From positions 1 through 64,000 of the IMG/VR virus record IMGVR_UViG_3300007538_000020: DNA of 64,000 nucleotides; one strand, given 5' to 3'. This DNA comes from a virus. The position numbers and the translations under genes are program-made. The notes beneath the pieces are model-generated. The model did no database searches. It was not told the origin of the DNA and was given only the letters and a program-made list of their open reading frames with translations. Positions 29,977-39,010 of this stretch are shown here, one piece after another. Within the stretch, counting starts at the first letter, position 1. Every line of letters begins with the position of its first letter.

Positions 29977-31707
29977 TATATATAAAAAATTAATACAAAC
30001 TAATTGGTATAATATTCTGGAAGATTTCTTACTTTCTAAAGATATGGATAAAATAGTATCTCATATTAAAGAAAGAAGTAAACAAACAGATATATATCCT
30101 AAATCAGAAGATTTATTTAAAGCATTTAATTATTTTGATTTCTTTGATTTAAAAGTAGTTATATTAGGACAGGATTAAATATTATTTTTTATTATTTTTA
30201 TAATAAATTATTTATTTGTATATTTGTAGTATGAAAAATACTACAGTAAACCAAATACTAGATTTCCATTCACAAGGAAAAACAAACATTGAAATATTAG
30301 AATTGATTAATGATGATACTATAAGTATAAAAAATATATGCTCTCTTATTAATAGAAAAGGATTAAATAGTAATAAACATAAAGAGATAACAATAACCAA
30401 TGAATTAAATAATTTAATAATTGGAAGTATGTTAGGAGATGGTCATATAACTAAAGAGAAAAACTATAATAGTAAATTATCATTAGCACATTCTATTAAA
30501 CAAGAAAGTTATTTAAAATATAAATTTAATATTTTAAAAAAATATGAATTAGTTAATAAATTTTGTAAATATAAAATTCATAATAATAGATATAAAAATG
30601 GATTTATAGAAGAAGTGAGATTTAAATCAAAAGCTCATCCTATATTTTCTAATTATAGAGATATATTTTATAAAAATAATGTAAAATATATTCCTAATAA
30701 AATAGAAGAGTTAGATGAATTTGGATTATCTATATGGTATTTCGATGATGGAAATAAAACAAAATATGGATATCAATTAAATACTCAAAATTTTACTATA
30801 ACAGATATTAAAAAATTATCATTATTATTAAAAACAAAATTTAATATTAATAATACTATTCATAAAAATAAAACAATTTATATTTTATCAGATTCTAAAG
30901 ATATTTTAACAAATATTTTAAATAAATATTCAATTCCTTGTGTAGATTATAAAATACATAGAAAGACGAGTCCTGTATAAATTGGGTGAATTCGGTGAAA
31001 GTCTAGAAGTAGATAACCCCGAGCCAAGCTAAGTTTAGGTTAAAAGAACTTAGAAGGTGTAACGCATAGTAAATGAGCCTAACAATAATTTTACCACGAG
31101 CGCCCAACATTTTTAATAAAAAATGATGATGTATGCTGAACTGTAGATATAACAATTATGAAACTACAGAATTTAAAGATAAAAAACTTTAAAGATAACA
31201 ACATTGCCATATCATACTCCTAATGTAGCAGATGGTTTATGTTTTAGTTCTAATCTAAAACATATAGTACCACCTAGTCTTAGAAATATTTTAACTGAAA
31301 TGTATAATGATATTTATAATAAAAAACAATTAGATATTAAAGCTAATCCTAATTTGGAATATTTAGCTAAACAAAACGTTTTATTATTAAATACAGCATT
31401 AACAGTTGAAAGAGGTTCGCCTGGTTCTCATACAGAATTATGGAAACCATTTACTAATTATGTTTTAAATAAAATTAGTGATAGAAAAACAGATAATATA
31501 GTAATCTTTTTATTATGGGGAAATAAAGCGAAAGAATATAAACCTATAATAGAAAAAAATAACTTTAATATCATATATGAAGCAGCTCATCCATCTCCAT
31601 TTTCAGCATATAATGGTTTCTTTGGATGTAGACATTTTAGCTCTGTAAATGAAACATTAAGGTTTTATAATGAAAATAGTATTAATTGGATTGATGAAAT
31701 TAATTAA
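29963..31707 (+). CDS. ung: Uracil-DNA glycosylase, split by an intron
   Basis: Exon 1 is 29963-30175 and exon 2 is 31207-31707. Exon 1 ends ...VVILGQD and exon 2 begins PYHTPNVADGLCFSS, so splicing rebuilds the catalytic GQDPYH water-activating loop of family 1 UNG exactly. Exon 2 carries LLLNTALTVERGSPGSH and the DNA-intercalating motif HPSPFSAYNGFFGCRHF. The joined product is about 237 aa, normal for UNG. Without splicing, TAA at 30176-30178 truncates the protein before the active site. UNG would remove uracil from DNA. GTG 29960 is an alternative start. Confidence 0.92.
30176..31206 (+). mobile_element. Group-I-like intron in the UNG gene
   Basis: The 5' boundary follows T30175 and the 3' boundary follows G31206, as in group I introns, and the exons join in frame. 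After the endonuclease frame, elements such as GAATTCGGTGAAAGTCTAG, AACCCCGAGCCAAGC, GAAGGTGTAACGCATAG and CCACGAGCGCCCAAC (about 30988-31110) resemble P/Q/R parts of group I cores. The S element is less clear, with GTAGATATAACA near 31144. Length is 1031 bases. Group I is likely; the subgroup is not assigned. Confidence 0.82.
30231..30980 (+). CDS. LAGLIDADG homing endonuclease of the UNG intron, 249 aa
   Basis: Two LAGLIDADG-type helices are visible: NLIIGSMLGDGHIT and ELDEFGLSIWYFDDGNKTK, each with the acidic metal-binding residue after a glycine or aspartate. They make a pseudo-symmetric single-chain nuclease. The N-terminal ~60 residues resemble a helix-turn-helix (VNQILDFHSQGKTNIEILELI). 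ATG 30231 is preferred over a TTG at 30216. A TATATTTG box (30219-30226), like a Bacteroidetes -7 element, lies just before the ATG, but no -33 box was found. It should cleave intronless UNG alleles. Confidence 0.88.
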   Translation: MKNTTVNQILDFHSQGKTNIEILELINDDTISIKNICSLINRKGLNSNKHKEITITNELNNLIIGSMLGDGHITKEKNYNSKLSLAHSIKQESYLKYKFNILKKYELVNKFCKYKIHNNRYKNGFIEEVRFKSKAHPIFSNYRDIFYKNNVKYIPNKIEELDEFGLSIWYFDDGNKTKYGYQLNTQNFTITDIKKLSLLLKTKFNINNTIHKNKTIYILSDSKDILTNILNKYSIPCVDYKIHRKTSPV

Positions 31708-32476
31708 TAAATATAATCCTAAATTAGGAATAGAAGCTTTTAAGTTTGGAATAAAATATGCAGCATGTTTAAAAGGTGAAAATGATGAATTTTATAATAT
31801 AACAGCTTTTGCTACATGTAAAGATTTATTTCCAGACATTTACTGGTATGAATACAAAGGAAAGAAAGAGAAAAAAGAAAAATATATATATGGTTACGAC
31901 TTATTATATACAGAAGAATATGTAAAAAATGATATTAATCATATTTGTTTACAATTAAATAAAGAACAGTTTGAATTATATAATAAGAATTTAGAATTTT
32001 ATACTGATTTTTGTAATAAATATTTGAAATATTTTAATGTAAAAGGAGAAATTAAAACCTTTGTAATTGAGAATGAAACTAAAGATGAATTTAATTATGT
32101 AATGTGTGAATTTCCAAAACACTTATGTGATAAACATTTTTTAGCTTCTATGTTAATATTAGTATTGAGAAATGGAATATATCTAAGTAAAAAGAGAATA
32201 TCTTTTAAACTCTATATTTTAGATTTAATTTCTATAGGTACAGAAATAGAGAACCAAAACAAAAAATCTACTATAATAACTATAATAAGAGATTATTATT
32301 ATTTCAAAAATATTATTAAAGTTTTATCTTTATTAAGAAAACATAAGAAGCATATAAAATCTTATTATAATTTTAATTATATAGGAGATTCCCATGGATT
32401 TGGTGTTGTTAATATTTCAAATAATTTAGCGGATGAATCAAAATTTAAATACGTAGTAAATGAAAGTTTCATATAG
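31694..32476 (+). CDS. Unknown 260-aa protein
   Basis: ATG 31694 (MKLINKYNPKLGIEAFKFGIKYAACLKGENDEF) overlaps the UNG end and is preferred over an in-frame ATG at 31670. It has aromatic-rich segments, KDLFPDIYWYEYKG, and a C-terminal SHGFGVVNISNNL. The end overlaps the ATP-grasp gene start. No motif recognised. The tight coupling suggests it could belong to the ATP-grasp/amidoligase module. Confidence 0.65.
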   Translation: MKLINKYNPKLGIEAFKFGIKYAACLKGENDEFYNITAFATCKDLFPDIYWYEYKGKKEKKEKYIYGYDLLYTEEYVKNDINHICLQLNKEQFELYNKNLEFYTDFCNKYLKYFNVKGEIKTFVIENETKDEFNYVMCEFPKHLCDKHFLASMLILVLRNGIYLSKKRISFKLYILDLISIGTEIENQNKKSTIITIIRDYYYFKNIIKVLSLLRKHKKHIKSYYNFNYIGDSHGFGVVNISNNLADESKFKYVVNESFI

Positions 32477-33254
32477 AATAAAAATAAGAAGTAGACATCC
32501 TAGTCATAGTGTCTTAAGAAAAAATTTACCTAAATTAGGTTTTACTAGTATTGTTAGATTAGGCAGTACTACAGAATTACTAGATAAATCCAAAGTAGAA
32601 TTAAATTCAATAGAATCAATAAGAACTAGTAGTAATAAACTACTAATGAAAGAAGCTTTTACAAAACATAATGTTAAAACAGCAGATTGGTTTAAATTAA
32701 TTGATATAAATAAAGAAGAACTTCCTTTCGAATATCCTATTGTAATAAAAAACATTTATGGAAGTAGAAACACAGGTAATCACTTTATTTCTAATAGAGA
32801 GGAATTAGATTCTTTTTTAAGTAAAAGTATTAATTTAAACAATTATATTGTTGAGAAATATTATAATTATAATAAAGAATATAGATTACATGTAAATAAA
32901 CATACTTGTTTTTATACTTGTAGAAAAATGTTAAAGACTGATGCTAAAAATAGATGGTTCAGAAATGATTCTAATTCTATTTGGGTTTTAGAAGAAAATG
33001 AATTATTTGATAGACCAGCTAATTGGAATGAAATAGTTAATGAATGTATAAAAGCTTTAAATGCTGTTGGATTAGATTTCGGAGCAATTGATTTAAGAGT
33101 ACAATCAAATAAAGATAAGAAAGAAAATATAAGACAAAATCCTGATTTTATAGTTATTGAAACAAATAGTGCTCCTAGTTTTGGAAATATAACACAACAA
33201 AAATATTTAGAAGAAATACCTAAAATGTTAATTAACAAATACAACAATAGATGA
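32460..33254 (+). CDS. ATP-grasp ligase, 264 aa
   Basis: YPIVIKNIYGSRNTG is the ATP-grasp lysine and flexible-loop region, NYIVEKYYNYNKEYRLHV contains the conserved E-K-Y and R-x-H strands, and ALNAVGLDFGAIDLRVQ plus VIETNSAPSFG give the Mg-binding D-x-x and E-x-N residues. ATP-grasp enzymes join a carboxylate to an amine through an acyl phosphate. Genes of this kind occur beside amidoligases and amidotransferases in phage. It overlaps both neighbours, including the class II amidotransferase. Confidence 0.9.
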   Translation: MKVSYRIKIRSRHPSHSVLRKNLPKLGFTSIVRLGSTTELLDKSKVELNSIESIRTSSNKLLMKEAFTKHNVKTADWFKLIDINKEELPFEYPIVIKNIYGSRNTGNHFISNREELDSFLSKSINLNNYIVEKYYNYNKEYRLHVNKHTCFYTCRKMLKTDAKNRWFRNDSNSIWVLEENELFDRPANWNEIVNECIKALNAVGLDFGAIDLRVQSNKDKKENIRQNPDFIVIETNSAPSFGNITQQKYLEEIPKMLINKYNNR

Positions 33255-35407
33255 TTTTAAGTAATATTTTATTAACGCTTTTATTTTGGTATAGTTTGAT
33301 AACTTTTATAAGTTTGATGTTTACTAAACCAAAATATAATACCTTTAATTGTGGGTTATTTGGATACATAGGTCCTAAAGCTGATGTAATGGCTTTAAAA
33401 ATACTGGGCTTATATAATAATGATAGAGGAGGAGACTCATGTGGTTTTGCTTTAAAAACCGATAATTTAGATGATTTTATTATTGATAAAGGTTTTGATA
33501 GTAAAAAAGACTGGGGAGATTTTATAGTTTCATCTGAATTATGTAATTATGAAGATGAAACAGTTAAAGTTTTCTTAGGTCATACTAGAAAAGCTTCAAA
33601 GTTTTATTCTAAAGAGAAAGAAACACATCCTTTCTTAATACAAAATCAAGATACAAATATAGATATAATAGGAGCACATAATGGCACTATCCATAATATG
33701 ACTGATTTATTAACTAAATATGATATGTCAGATGTTAAAGACATAATGGATTTAGATAGTTATCAATTATTTTCTATATTAAATACTAAGAATTATTCTG
33801 TATTAAAAAACTACGAAGGAACAGCTACTTTAACATGGACTTTTCCTAAAGAAAATGATTCTTTGTATATATATAAAGGAGCTTGTTTAGTTGAACAATG
33901 GAATAATACAACCAAAAAACATGAAGAAGTATTAGTAGAAGAAAGACCATTATATTATGTTAGAATAAATGATGGTTACTATTATTCTTCTTTATACATG
34001 TCTTTAAAAGCTTGTTTTCCTAATAATAAAGTAGAATGTTTTCCTACAAACAAAGTTATTAAACTTTATTTAAACAAGGATAATAAAGTAATAGTAAGTT
34101 ATCCTAAAACTTCTGATGTAGATAGAAGTGATAACAAACAAAATGCTAATACTGGTAGAAAAAGAGTTGTTATTACTAATGTAAATAACAACATAAACAC
34201 TTATTCTAGCGCTGCAAAGCAGACAGCCCTTCCATGGGAGAAAGAAACGGAAAAAACAGAAAGCTCGAAGAAGACGAAGATGATTCAAGATTTCAGTTCT
34301 TTAAAAAATATTTTTGGAACTGGAATTAGTATTTTGTCAGAGCCTAAGTTAGATGTTTTAGACACAACTATTCATTTAGACCGAGTTGTGTATTGGAGGG
34401 GTAGGTACTATAAAAATGGTCATTTGTGTCATGGAACATTTACATTAGATAAGTTCGGATATAAAAAAGATTCACCTTTATTTAGTCAATATCAAGGACC
34501 TAGAATTTATTATTTTATTTTAGGTATGTTGGTAACTGAATCTGATTTTGGAAAATTATATAATGTCAACACAGATAGTGCTATTAAAAACAAAGTATTT
34601 GTAACTGATTCTTGTTATATAGATGTAGCTTTTATGAAAGATTGTTTAGTATCAGGTCATTATTATTCAGATACTACTTATGATTTTATAGAAACCCATA
34701 GTAATTATGGATATGAACTATTTAGTTCAGATGGATTTAATGAGAAAGAAATTGAATACAAACCTTTATTTTCAAATAGAGTATATAAGATTTCATCAGA
34801 TGATAAAGTATTAGGTTTAATGGAAGATATGTTTGATTCTTATATTGTTGTAAAAAAGGATTCTAGTCCAGGGTGGCTAAAGAAAACTGTACAATATTCA
34901 GTATCTTCAGCTAGTACAGAATTTATTTACTTAAATGGTTCTAAAAATCAAAATATGATTATTACAAATGACGATAATGATAATACCAAATCTAACTCTA
35001 ATTCTGATTTCAATCCTACTGAATTAACAGAAGATGTAAAAGATGTAGAAGATGCTCCATTCGATAAAGATATGGAAATGATTTATGACGATAAAAATTA
35101 TATGGAAGGAATAGCGTTAGAATTAAAAAGAGAAATTTGTGATAAATATATTTCATTTGTAGAAACAGAAATAGACAATTTTATAAAAGAAATAGAAGAA
35201 GCTAATGAAGAAATTGTCTATGCTACAGTTAATAAAGATGAAGATTTGGAACAAGTAGATTCTACTTTAAATCGTTTTATTAAAGATTTAAAGCAAGCTA
35301 AACTTTACTTAAAAGAAAGAATGAATTCTGCTATGAAAAATAGCGAGTTTATTGATTTGAATATAGAAGATAAGAATAGCAAACAGGAAATTCTTATTAA
35401 TGATTAA
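33251..35407 (+). CDS. Class II glutamine amidotransferase with N-terminal extension, 718 aa
   Basis: CGLFGYIGPKADVMALKILGLYNNDRGGDSCGFAL (Cys34 onward), VFLGHTRKAS and IDIIGAHNGTIHNMTDL match the glutaminase domain of class II (Ntn-type) amidotransferases, as in GFAT and PurF. In this class the catalytic Cys must become the N-terminal residue. Here it is Cys34, after a hydrophobic segment (ILLTLLFWYSLITFISLMF). ATG 33317 (Met23) would leave an 11-residue leader, like the PurF propeptide. The remaining ~450 residues are unassigned, with an acidic coiled-coil end. It would supply ammonia for a ligation reaction. Confidence 0.85.
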   Translation: MILSNILLTLLFWYSLITFISLMFTKPKYNTFNCGLFGYIGPKADVMALKILGLYNNDRGGDSCGFALKTDNLDDFIIDKGFDSKKDWGDFIVSSELCNYEDETVKVFLGHTRKASKFYSKEKETHPFLIQNQDTNIDIIGAHNGTIHNMTDLLTKYDMSDVKDIMDLDSYQLFSILNTKNYSVLKNYEGTATLTWTFPKENDSLYIYKGACLVEQWNNTTKKHEEVLVEERPLYYVRINDGYYYSSLYMSLKACFPNNKVECFPTNKVIKLYLNKDNKVIVSYPKTSDVDRSDNKQNANTGRKRVVITNVNNNINTYSSAAKQTALPWEKETEKTESSKKTKMIQDFSSLKNIFGTGISILSEPKLDVLDTTIHLDRVVYWRGRYYKNGHLCHGTFTLDKFGYKKDSPLFSQYQGPRIYYFILGMLVTESDFGKLYNVNTDSAIKNKVFVTDSCYIDVAFMKDCLVSGHYYSDTTYDFIETHSNYGYELFSSDGFNEKEIEYKPLFSNRVYKISSDDKVLGLMEDMFDSYIVVKKDSSPGWLKKTVQYSVSSASTEFIYLNGSKNQNMIITNDDNDNTKSNSNSDFNPTELTEDVKDVEDAPFDKDMEMIYDDKNYMEGIALELKREICDKYISFVETEIDNFIKEIEEANEEIVYATVNKDEDLEQVDSTLNRFIKDLKQAKLYLKERMNSAMKNSEFIDLNIEDKNSKQEILIND

Positions 35408-35418
35408 TTTTTTAAAAT

Positions 35419-37065
35419 ATGTCTATTATAATAAATGAAGACGTTGATATTGATATGAGTAATTTAAAAGTTGTTAGTGTTAGTGGTAAAGAAATTCCAA
35501 GAACAAATGCTATTAGAATTAAAGGAAGATGGTATGAAAGAAATGTAGATTGTTTCATGATTCCTAATATTGGAAACAAAATAGGAAAAAATGGAAAAGA
35601 CTATATGTGGCATATTAAGAATAATGGTATAATTGATTTGGATTTTGAAAAAAATGAATATAGAAGAATTAGTGATATGCTTAAAGAAGGCAAAGTAAAA
35701 GGTTATATAAATAAAAAACTTGACGTTGCTTACTTTACTATTAATCCTAATTATTCTGTATTGATTAAAGAATCTTTGGGAGACCCTGGTTTATATTGTT
35801 TAAATAAAGAATTAATAGAAAACAATCCTAAATTTGTAGAAGATTTAGTAACAGGAATATATTATGTAAAAGATAATATTAATTCTTCTTTACTAAAAAA
35901 TATTACAAAGAAAAGAATAGACCATAACCAATATCCTGAAGGTTTAACCTATAATGCTGACCCTAATAATATACTATATCTAAAAATTATAGAAGAGCAT
36001 ACTAAATACAAAAATAGTATGAAACCTTCTAAAAACGTAAAAATAATTGCTAATAACTTATTAGAAAATTATTCTTTTGGTGTTGAGTTTGAAACTATAA
36101 ATGGAACTATACCTAAGAATCTTTGTTCTATGTATGGTATAGTACCACTTAGAGATGGTTCTTTAAAAGGTCCTTACGGAGAAGGTATTGAATTTACAAC
36201 AGTACCTTTAAGTGGAGCTGTTGGATTAGAAATCCTAAAAAATCAAACTTACGAATTATCTAAAAGATGTGAAATATCTCATAATTGTAGTATGCATTTA
36301 CATATATCTGGTATACCAAAAACAAGATATAATGCGATGGCTGTTTATAAGTTATTTTATCTATTAGAGGAAGAGTTCTTTGGTTTAGTTCAACCTTATA
36401 AAGAGAATCCTGGAAAACTATGTTCTGATTGGAAAAAGTTTTCTTCAGACATAAGAGACAATTATTGTAGCAAATTACCTAAATTTAGTTTTTTAAATAA
36501 AACTGTATCTGAATCTGAAGCTATAAATTATTTTAAAGATTTATTTATATTTTTAGCTGACCATTCAGAGATAACAAAAGAAAGTAGTATTTATAATTTT
36601 GAAGCTTATGTACATCCTAAGAATAGAAAATGGTTGATTAATAGTAGATATTATTGGGTTAACTTTGTTCCATTTGTATTTAATAGAAGTGAAACTATAG
36701 AGATGCGTTTACATACGCCAACTCTTAATTTTACTAAAACAAGTTGTTGGTTATTTATAAATTTAGCTGTATTAAAATTTGCAGAAAATAATGCTAATCT
36801 TATTTTAAATAAAGATTTTAATAAGATTACATTAGAAGATGTAGTTAAAGGATATCTAACTGACTTCGGAAATACTAAATTAAGTAGAACAGAAGAAGAA
36901 AACTTAATAATAAAAGATTTTGTTGATTACTTATTGGCTTATATTAATAATAGAAAAGAGTTATACTTTAGCAATAAAGAAAAGAAATTATATTACGATA
37001 AAAAAGAATTTGTTGACGATAATACATTTTCGTTGAAACATAAAAGAATGAATAGTCTTTATTAA
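35419..37065 (+). CDS. Amidoligase, 548 aa
   Basis: The central part matches the amidoligase (COOH-NH2 ligase, glutamine-synthetase-like) family: YSFGVEFETINGTIP around residue 210-225, PLRDGSLKGPYGEGIEFTT (acidic metal/ATP ligands), CEISHNCSMHLHISG (histidines of the catalytic barrel) and a later WVNFVPFVFNRSETIEMRLHTPTLN (arginine). The N-terminal ~200 residues are unassigned. It follows the class II amidotransferase by 11 bases. This is a second, unrelated-in-detail amidoligase besides that at 20105. Confidence 0.85.
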   Translation: MSIIINEDVDIDMSNLKVVSVSGKEIPRTNAIRIKGRWYERNVDCFMIPNIGNKIGKNGKDYMWHIKNNGIIDLDFEKNEYRRISDMLKEGKVKGYINKKLDVAYFTINPNYSVLIKESLGDPGLYCLNKELIENNPKFVEDLVTGIYYVKDNINSSLLKNITKKRIDHNQYPEGLTYNADPNNILYLKIIEEHTKYKNSMKPSKNVKIIANNLLENYSFGVEFETINGTIPKNLCSMYGIVPLRDGSLKGPYGEGIEFTTVPLSGAVGLEILKNQTYELSKRCEISHNCSMHLHISGIPKTRYNAMAVYKLFYLLEEEFFGLVQPYKENPGKLCSDWKKFSSDIRDNYCSKLPKFSFLNKTVSESEAINYFKDLFIFLADHSEITKESSIYNFEAYVHPKNRKWLINSRYYWVNFVPFVFNRSETIEMRLHTPTLNFTKTSCWLFINLAVLKFAENNANLILNKDFNKITLEDVVKGYLTDFGNTKLSRTEEENLIIKDFVDYLLAYINNRKELYFSNKEKKLYYDKKEFVDDNTFSLKHKRMNSLY

Positions 37066-37073
37066 TAACAATA

Positions 37074-37439
37074 ATGCCAAATAATAAAACAAGAGGAAGT
37101 TCTTTTGAAAGATACTGTATCAATAAACTTAAAGAATTAGGTTATGATAAAGCTGTTTCAAGTAGAGCTGAATCTAAAAATAGAGATAACCTCGGAGTGG
37201 ATATTTGTTATACAGAACCATTTAATATTCAATGTAAAACTTTATCAAAGAACATTGATATTTATGATGTTATAACAAATATGCCCTCTGAGGAATCTAT
37301 GATTAATATGATATTCTATAGAAAAACAAAAAAAGCTAAAGTTAATTTTGTTACACAAGGAGAATATGCAATATTACATTTAAATGATTTTTTAACCATA
37401 ATGAAAATATTAAATAAATATAAAAAAATTGAGTTATAA
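37074..37439 (+). CDS. PD-(D/E)XK nuclease-like protein, 121 aa
   Basis: KTRGSSFERYCINKLKELGYDKAVSSRAESK is the N-terminal helix with the family Glu, and NLGVDICYTEPFNIQCKTL gives the D ... Q-x-K catalytic core. The size and pattern suit a Holliday-junction-resolvase-like or restriction-endonuclase-fold protein. Role likely in phage recombination or branch clearance before packaging. Its stop overlaps the next gene. Confidence 0.8.
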   Translation: MPNNKTRGSSFERYCINKLKELGYDKAVSSRAESKNRDNLGVDICYTEPFNIQCKTLSKNIDIYDVITNMPSEESMINMIFYRKTKKAKVNFVTQGEYAILHLNDFLTIMKILNKYKKIEL

Positions 37440-38457
37440 AACAAAAGATTTAATAAGTCAAAGTGATTTAACATTACTAAGTTTTAGTCCTTTAGCTTAT
37501 TATAATAAAAAGAATTTAAATCCATTAGAAGAAGTATCTAAATCTTATTTTGATTTAGGTAGTTTAGTAGATGCTTTATTATCAGAACCACAAGAAGTAA
37601 TAGATAAACAATTTGCAATTGATTCTAATATAAATAAACCTTCTGATAAATTACTGGATTTATGTAATCAAATAGTTAAAGAAGTATATGAATATACTAA
37701 TTTATTAGGTATTAGTAATCCTAAATTATTAGAAGATCCATTAATAATATTAGATGCTAGAGAAAAAACTGGATATAATAAAAATTTAAAAGAAGATACT
37801 CTTATTAATAAGGTATTAGAATATAAAGATTACATGTTATTTAAATTAGAAAATTATAATAAAGTAATAATTGATTCTAATACTTATAATAAAGCACATG
37901 AAATAGTTAATAGTTTATTAACTAATGATAAGATTAGTAAGATATTAGATAATTGTAAACAAAAACAATTAGAAATATATTGGAATTATAATGAAGAAGA
38001 TTGTAAATCTAAATTAGATTTTGTAAAAGTAGATGAAGTAAATAAAGAAATAAACATATATGATTTAAAAACTACTTCTGATTATGTTTATAGCTTTCCT
38101 AAATCTATTATAAAATTCAGATATGATTTACAAGGAGCATTTTATGTTAGTGCTCTTTATGAATATTATTCTAATAATCCTGAATTATTAAAAGATGATT
38201 TAATTAAGTATACTTTTAATTTTTATTTTATAGTTGAATCAACAAGTTATCCAGGAACACCTTTACTATATAAACTATCTGAAAAAGATTTAAGTTGTGG
38301 TGTATCAGGTGGTATTTTAAAATCTAATAAAATAAAATTAAAAGGATTTGTCGAATTAATTGATGATTTAAAATGGCATAAAGAAAATAATCTTTGGGAA
38401 TATCCTAGAGAAGTATATGAAAATAACATGGAAATAGAAACAAATATTTATGAATAA
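37429..38457 (+). CDS. PD-(D/E)XK exonuclease (RecB/Cas4/exonuclease VIII-like), 342 aa
   Basis: SQSDLTLLSFSPLAYYNKK at the start, SYFDLGSLVDALL near residues 38-52, CKSKLDFVKVDEVNKEINIYDLKTTSD near 195-220 and FRYDLQGAFYVSALYEYY near 232-250 match the family order of RecB-type nucleases, in which D and K of LDxV ... DLKT are catalytic and the Q-x-x-F-Y helix is typical. The start is TTG overlapping the upstream nuclease gene. It probably acts with the Sak4-like protein in recombination. Confidence 0.88.
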   Translation: MSYKTKDLISQSDLTLLSFSPLAYYNKKNLNPLEEVSKSYFDLGSLVDALLSEPQEVIDKQFAIDSNINKPSDKLLDLCNQIVKEVYEYTNLLGISNPKLLEDPLIILDAREKTGYNKNLKEDTLINKVLEYKDYMLFKLENYNKVIIDSNTYNKAHEIVNSLLTNDKISKILDNCKQKQLEIYWNYNEEDCKSKLDFVKVDEVNKEINIYDLKTTSDYVYSFPKSIIKFRYDLQGAFYVSALYEYYSNNPELLKDDLIKYTFNFYFIVESTSYPGTPLLYKLSEKDLSCGVSGGILKSNKIKLKGFVELIDDLKWHKENNLWEYPREVYENNMEIETNIYE

Positions 38458-39010
38458 CAATTATAATTATAGTAGTAAATTCTTACTTCCTTTTTTAAGA
38501 CCTAATTATGGAATGTTATTTAATGCTTTTAATTTAAAAAATTGTTATATCGGAGATGAGAGATTTGTTCCTAAAGAAAAGAATCGTTTATATTTACTTT
38601 TTCATCCTAAACCTAATGATTTAAATGAATTTAAAAAAATACTTCAAAACAAAGGTATACCAAATATGGAATTTTATTATCCAACAAATAATATTTTAGA
38701 ATATGTTGTTGTATGTAATTTTCCAAAAGATTGCTTTTATTATTTAAAAGAATTTATACAAGGAAGATATTCTAAAATTAAGCAAACAGATATTAACAAA
38801 TACTTTCCAAGAATGGTTAGAAACGTATACGGAGATTCTATTATATCTCCTACTTGGGAAATATTAGTTAAATCTAAAAGATTAAAGAAACAATTAGAAC
38901 AAGATTTAGAAGTAGAGATAGATGATGAACAGGAATTATTCAGTATTCCTTATAACAATAGAGAAATAATCGAACAAAGTAAAACAAAATTATTTAATTA
39001 TGTCGAATGA
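38450..39010 (+). CDS. Unknown 186-aa protein
   Basis: ATG overlaps the exonuclease end and the stop overlaps the next start. The sequence starts MNNNYNYSSKFLLPFLRPNYGMLFNAFNLKNCYIGDERFVPKEKNRLYLLFHPKP, is beta-rich and ends in an acidic region and IPYNNREIIEQSKTKLFNYVE. No known domain. Overlap suggests co-regulation with nuclease and nucleotide genes. Confidence 0.65.
   Translation: MNNNYNYSSKFLLPFLRPNYGMLFNAFNLKNCYIGDERFVPKEKNRLYLLFHPKPNDLNEFKKILQNKGIPNMEFYYPTNNILEYVVVCNFPKDCFYYLKEFIQGRYSKIKQTDINKYFPRMVRNVYGDSIISPTWEILVKSKRLKKQLEQDLEVEIDDEQELFSIPYNNREIIEQSKTKLFNYVE

Noticed and set aside
30219-30226. Independent promoter for the UNG-intron endonuclease
   Set aside because: TATATTTG matches the -7 box, but no TTTG lies at the -33 distance in this very AT-rich stretch.
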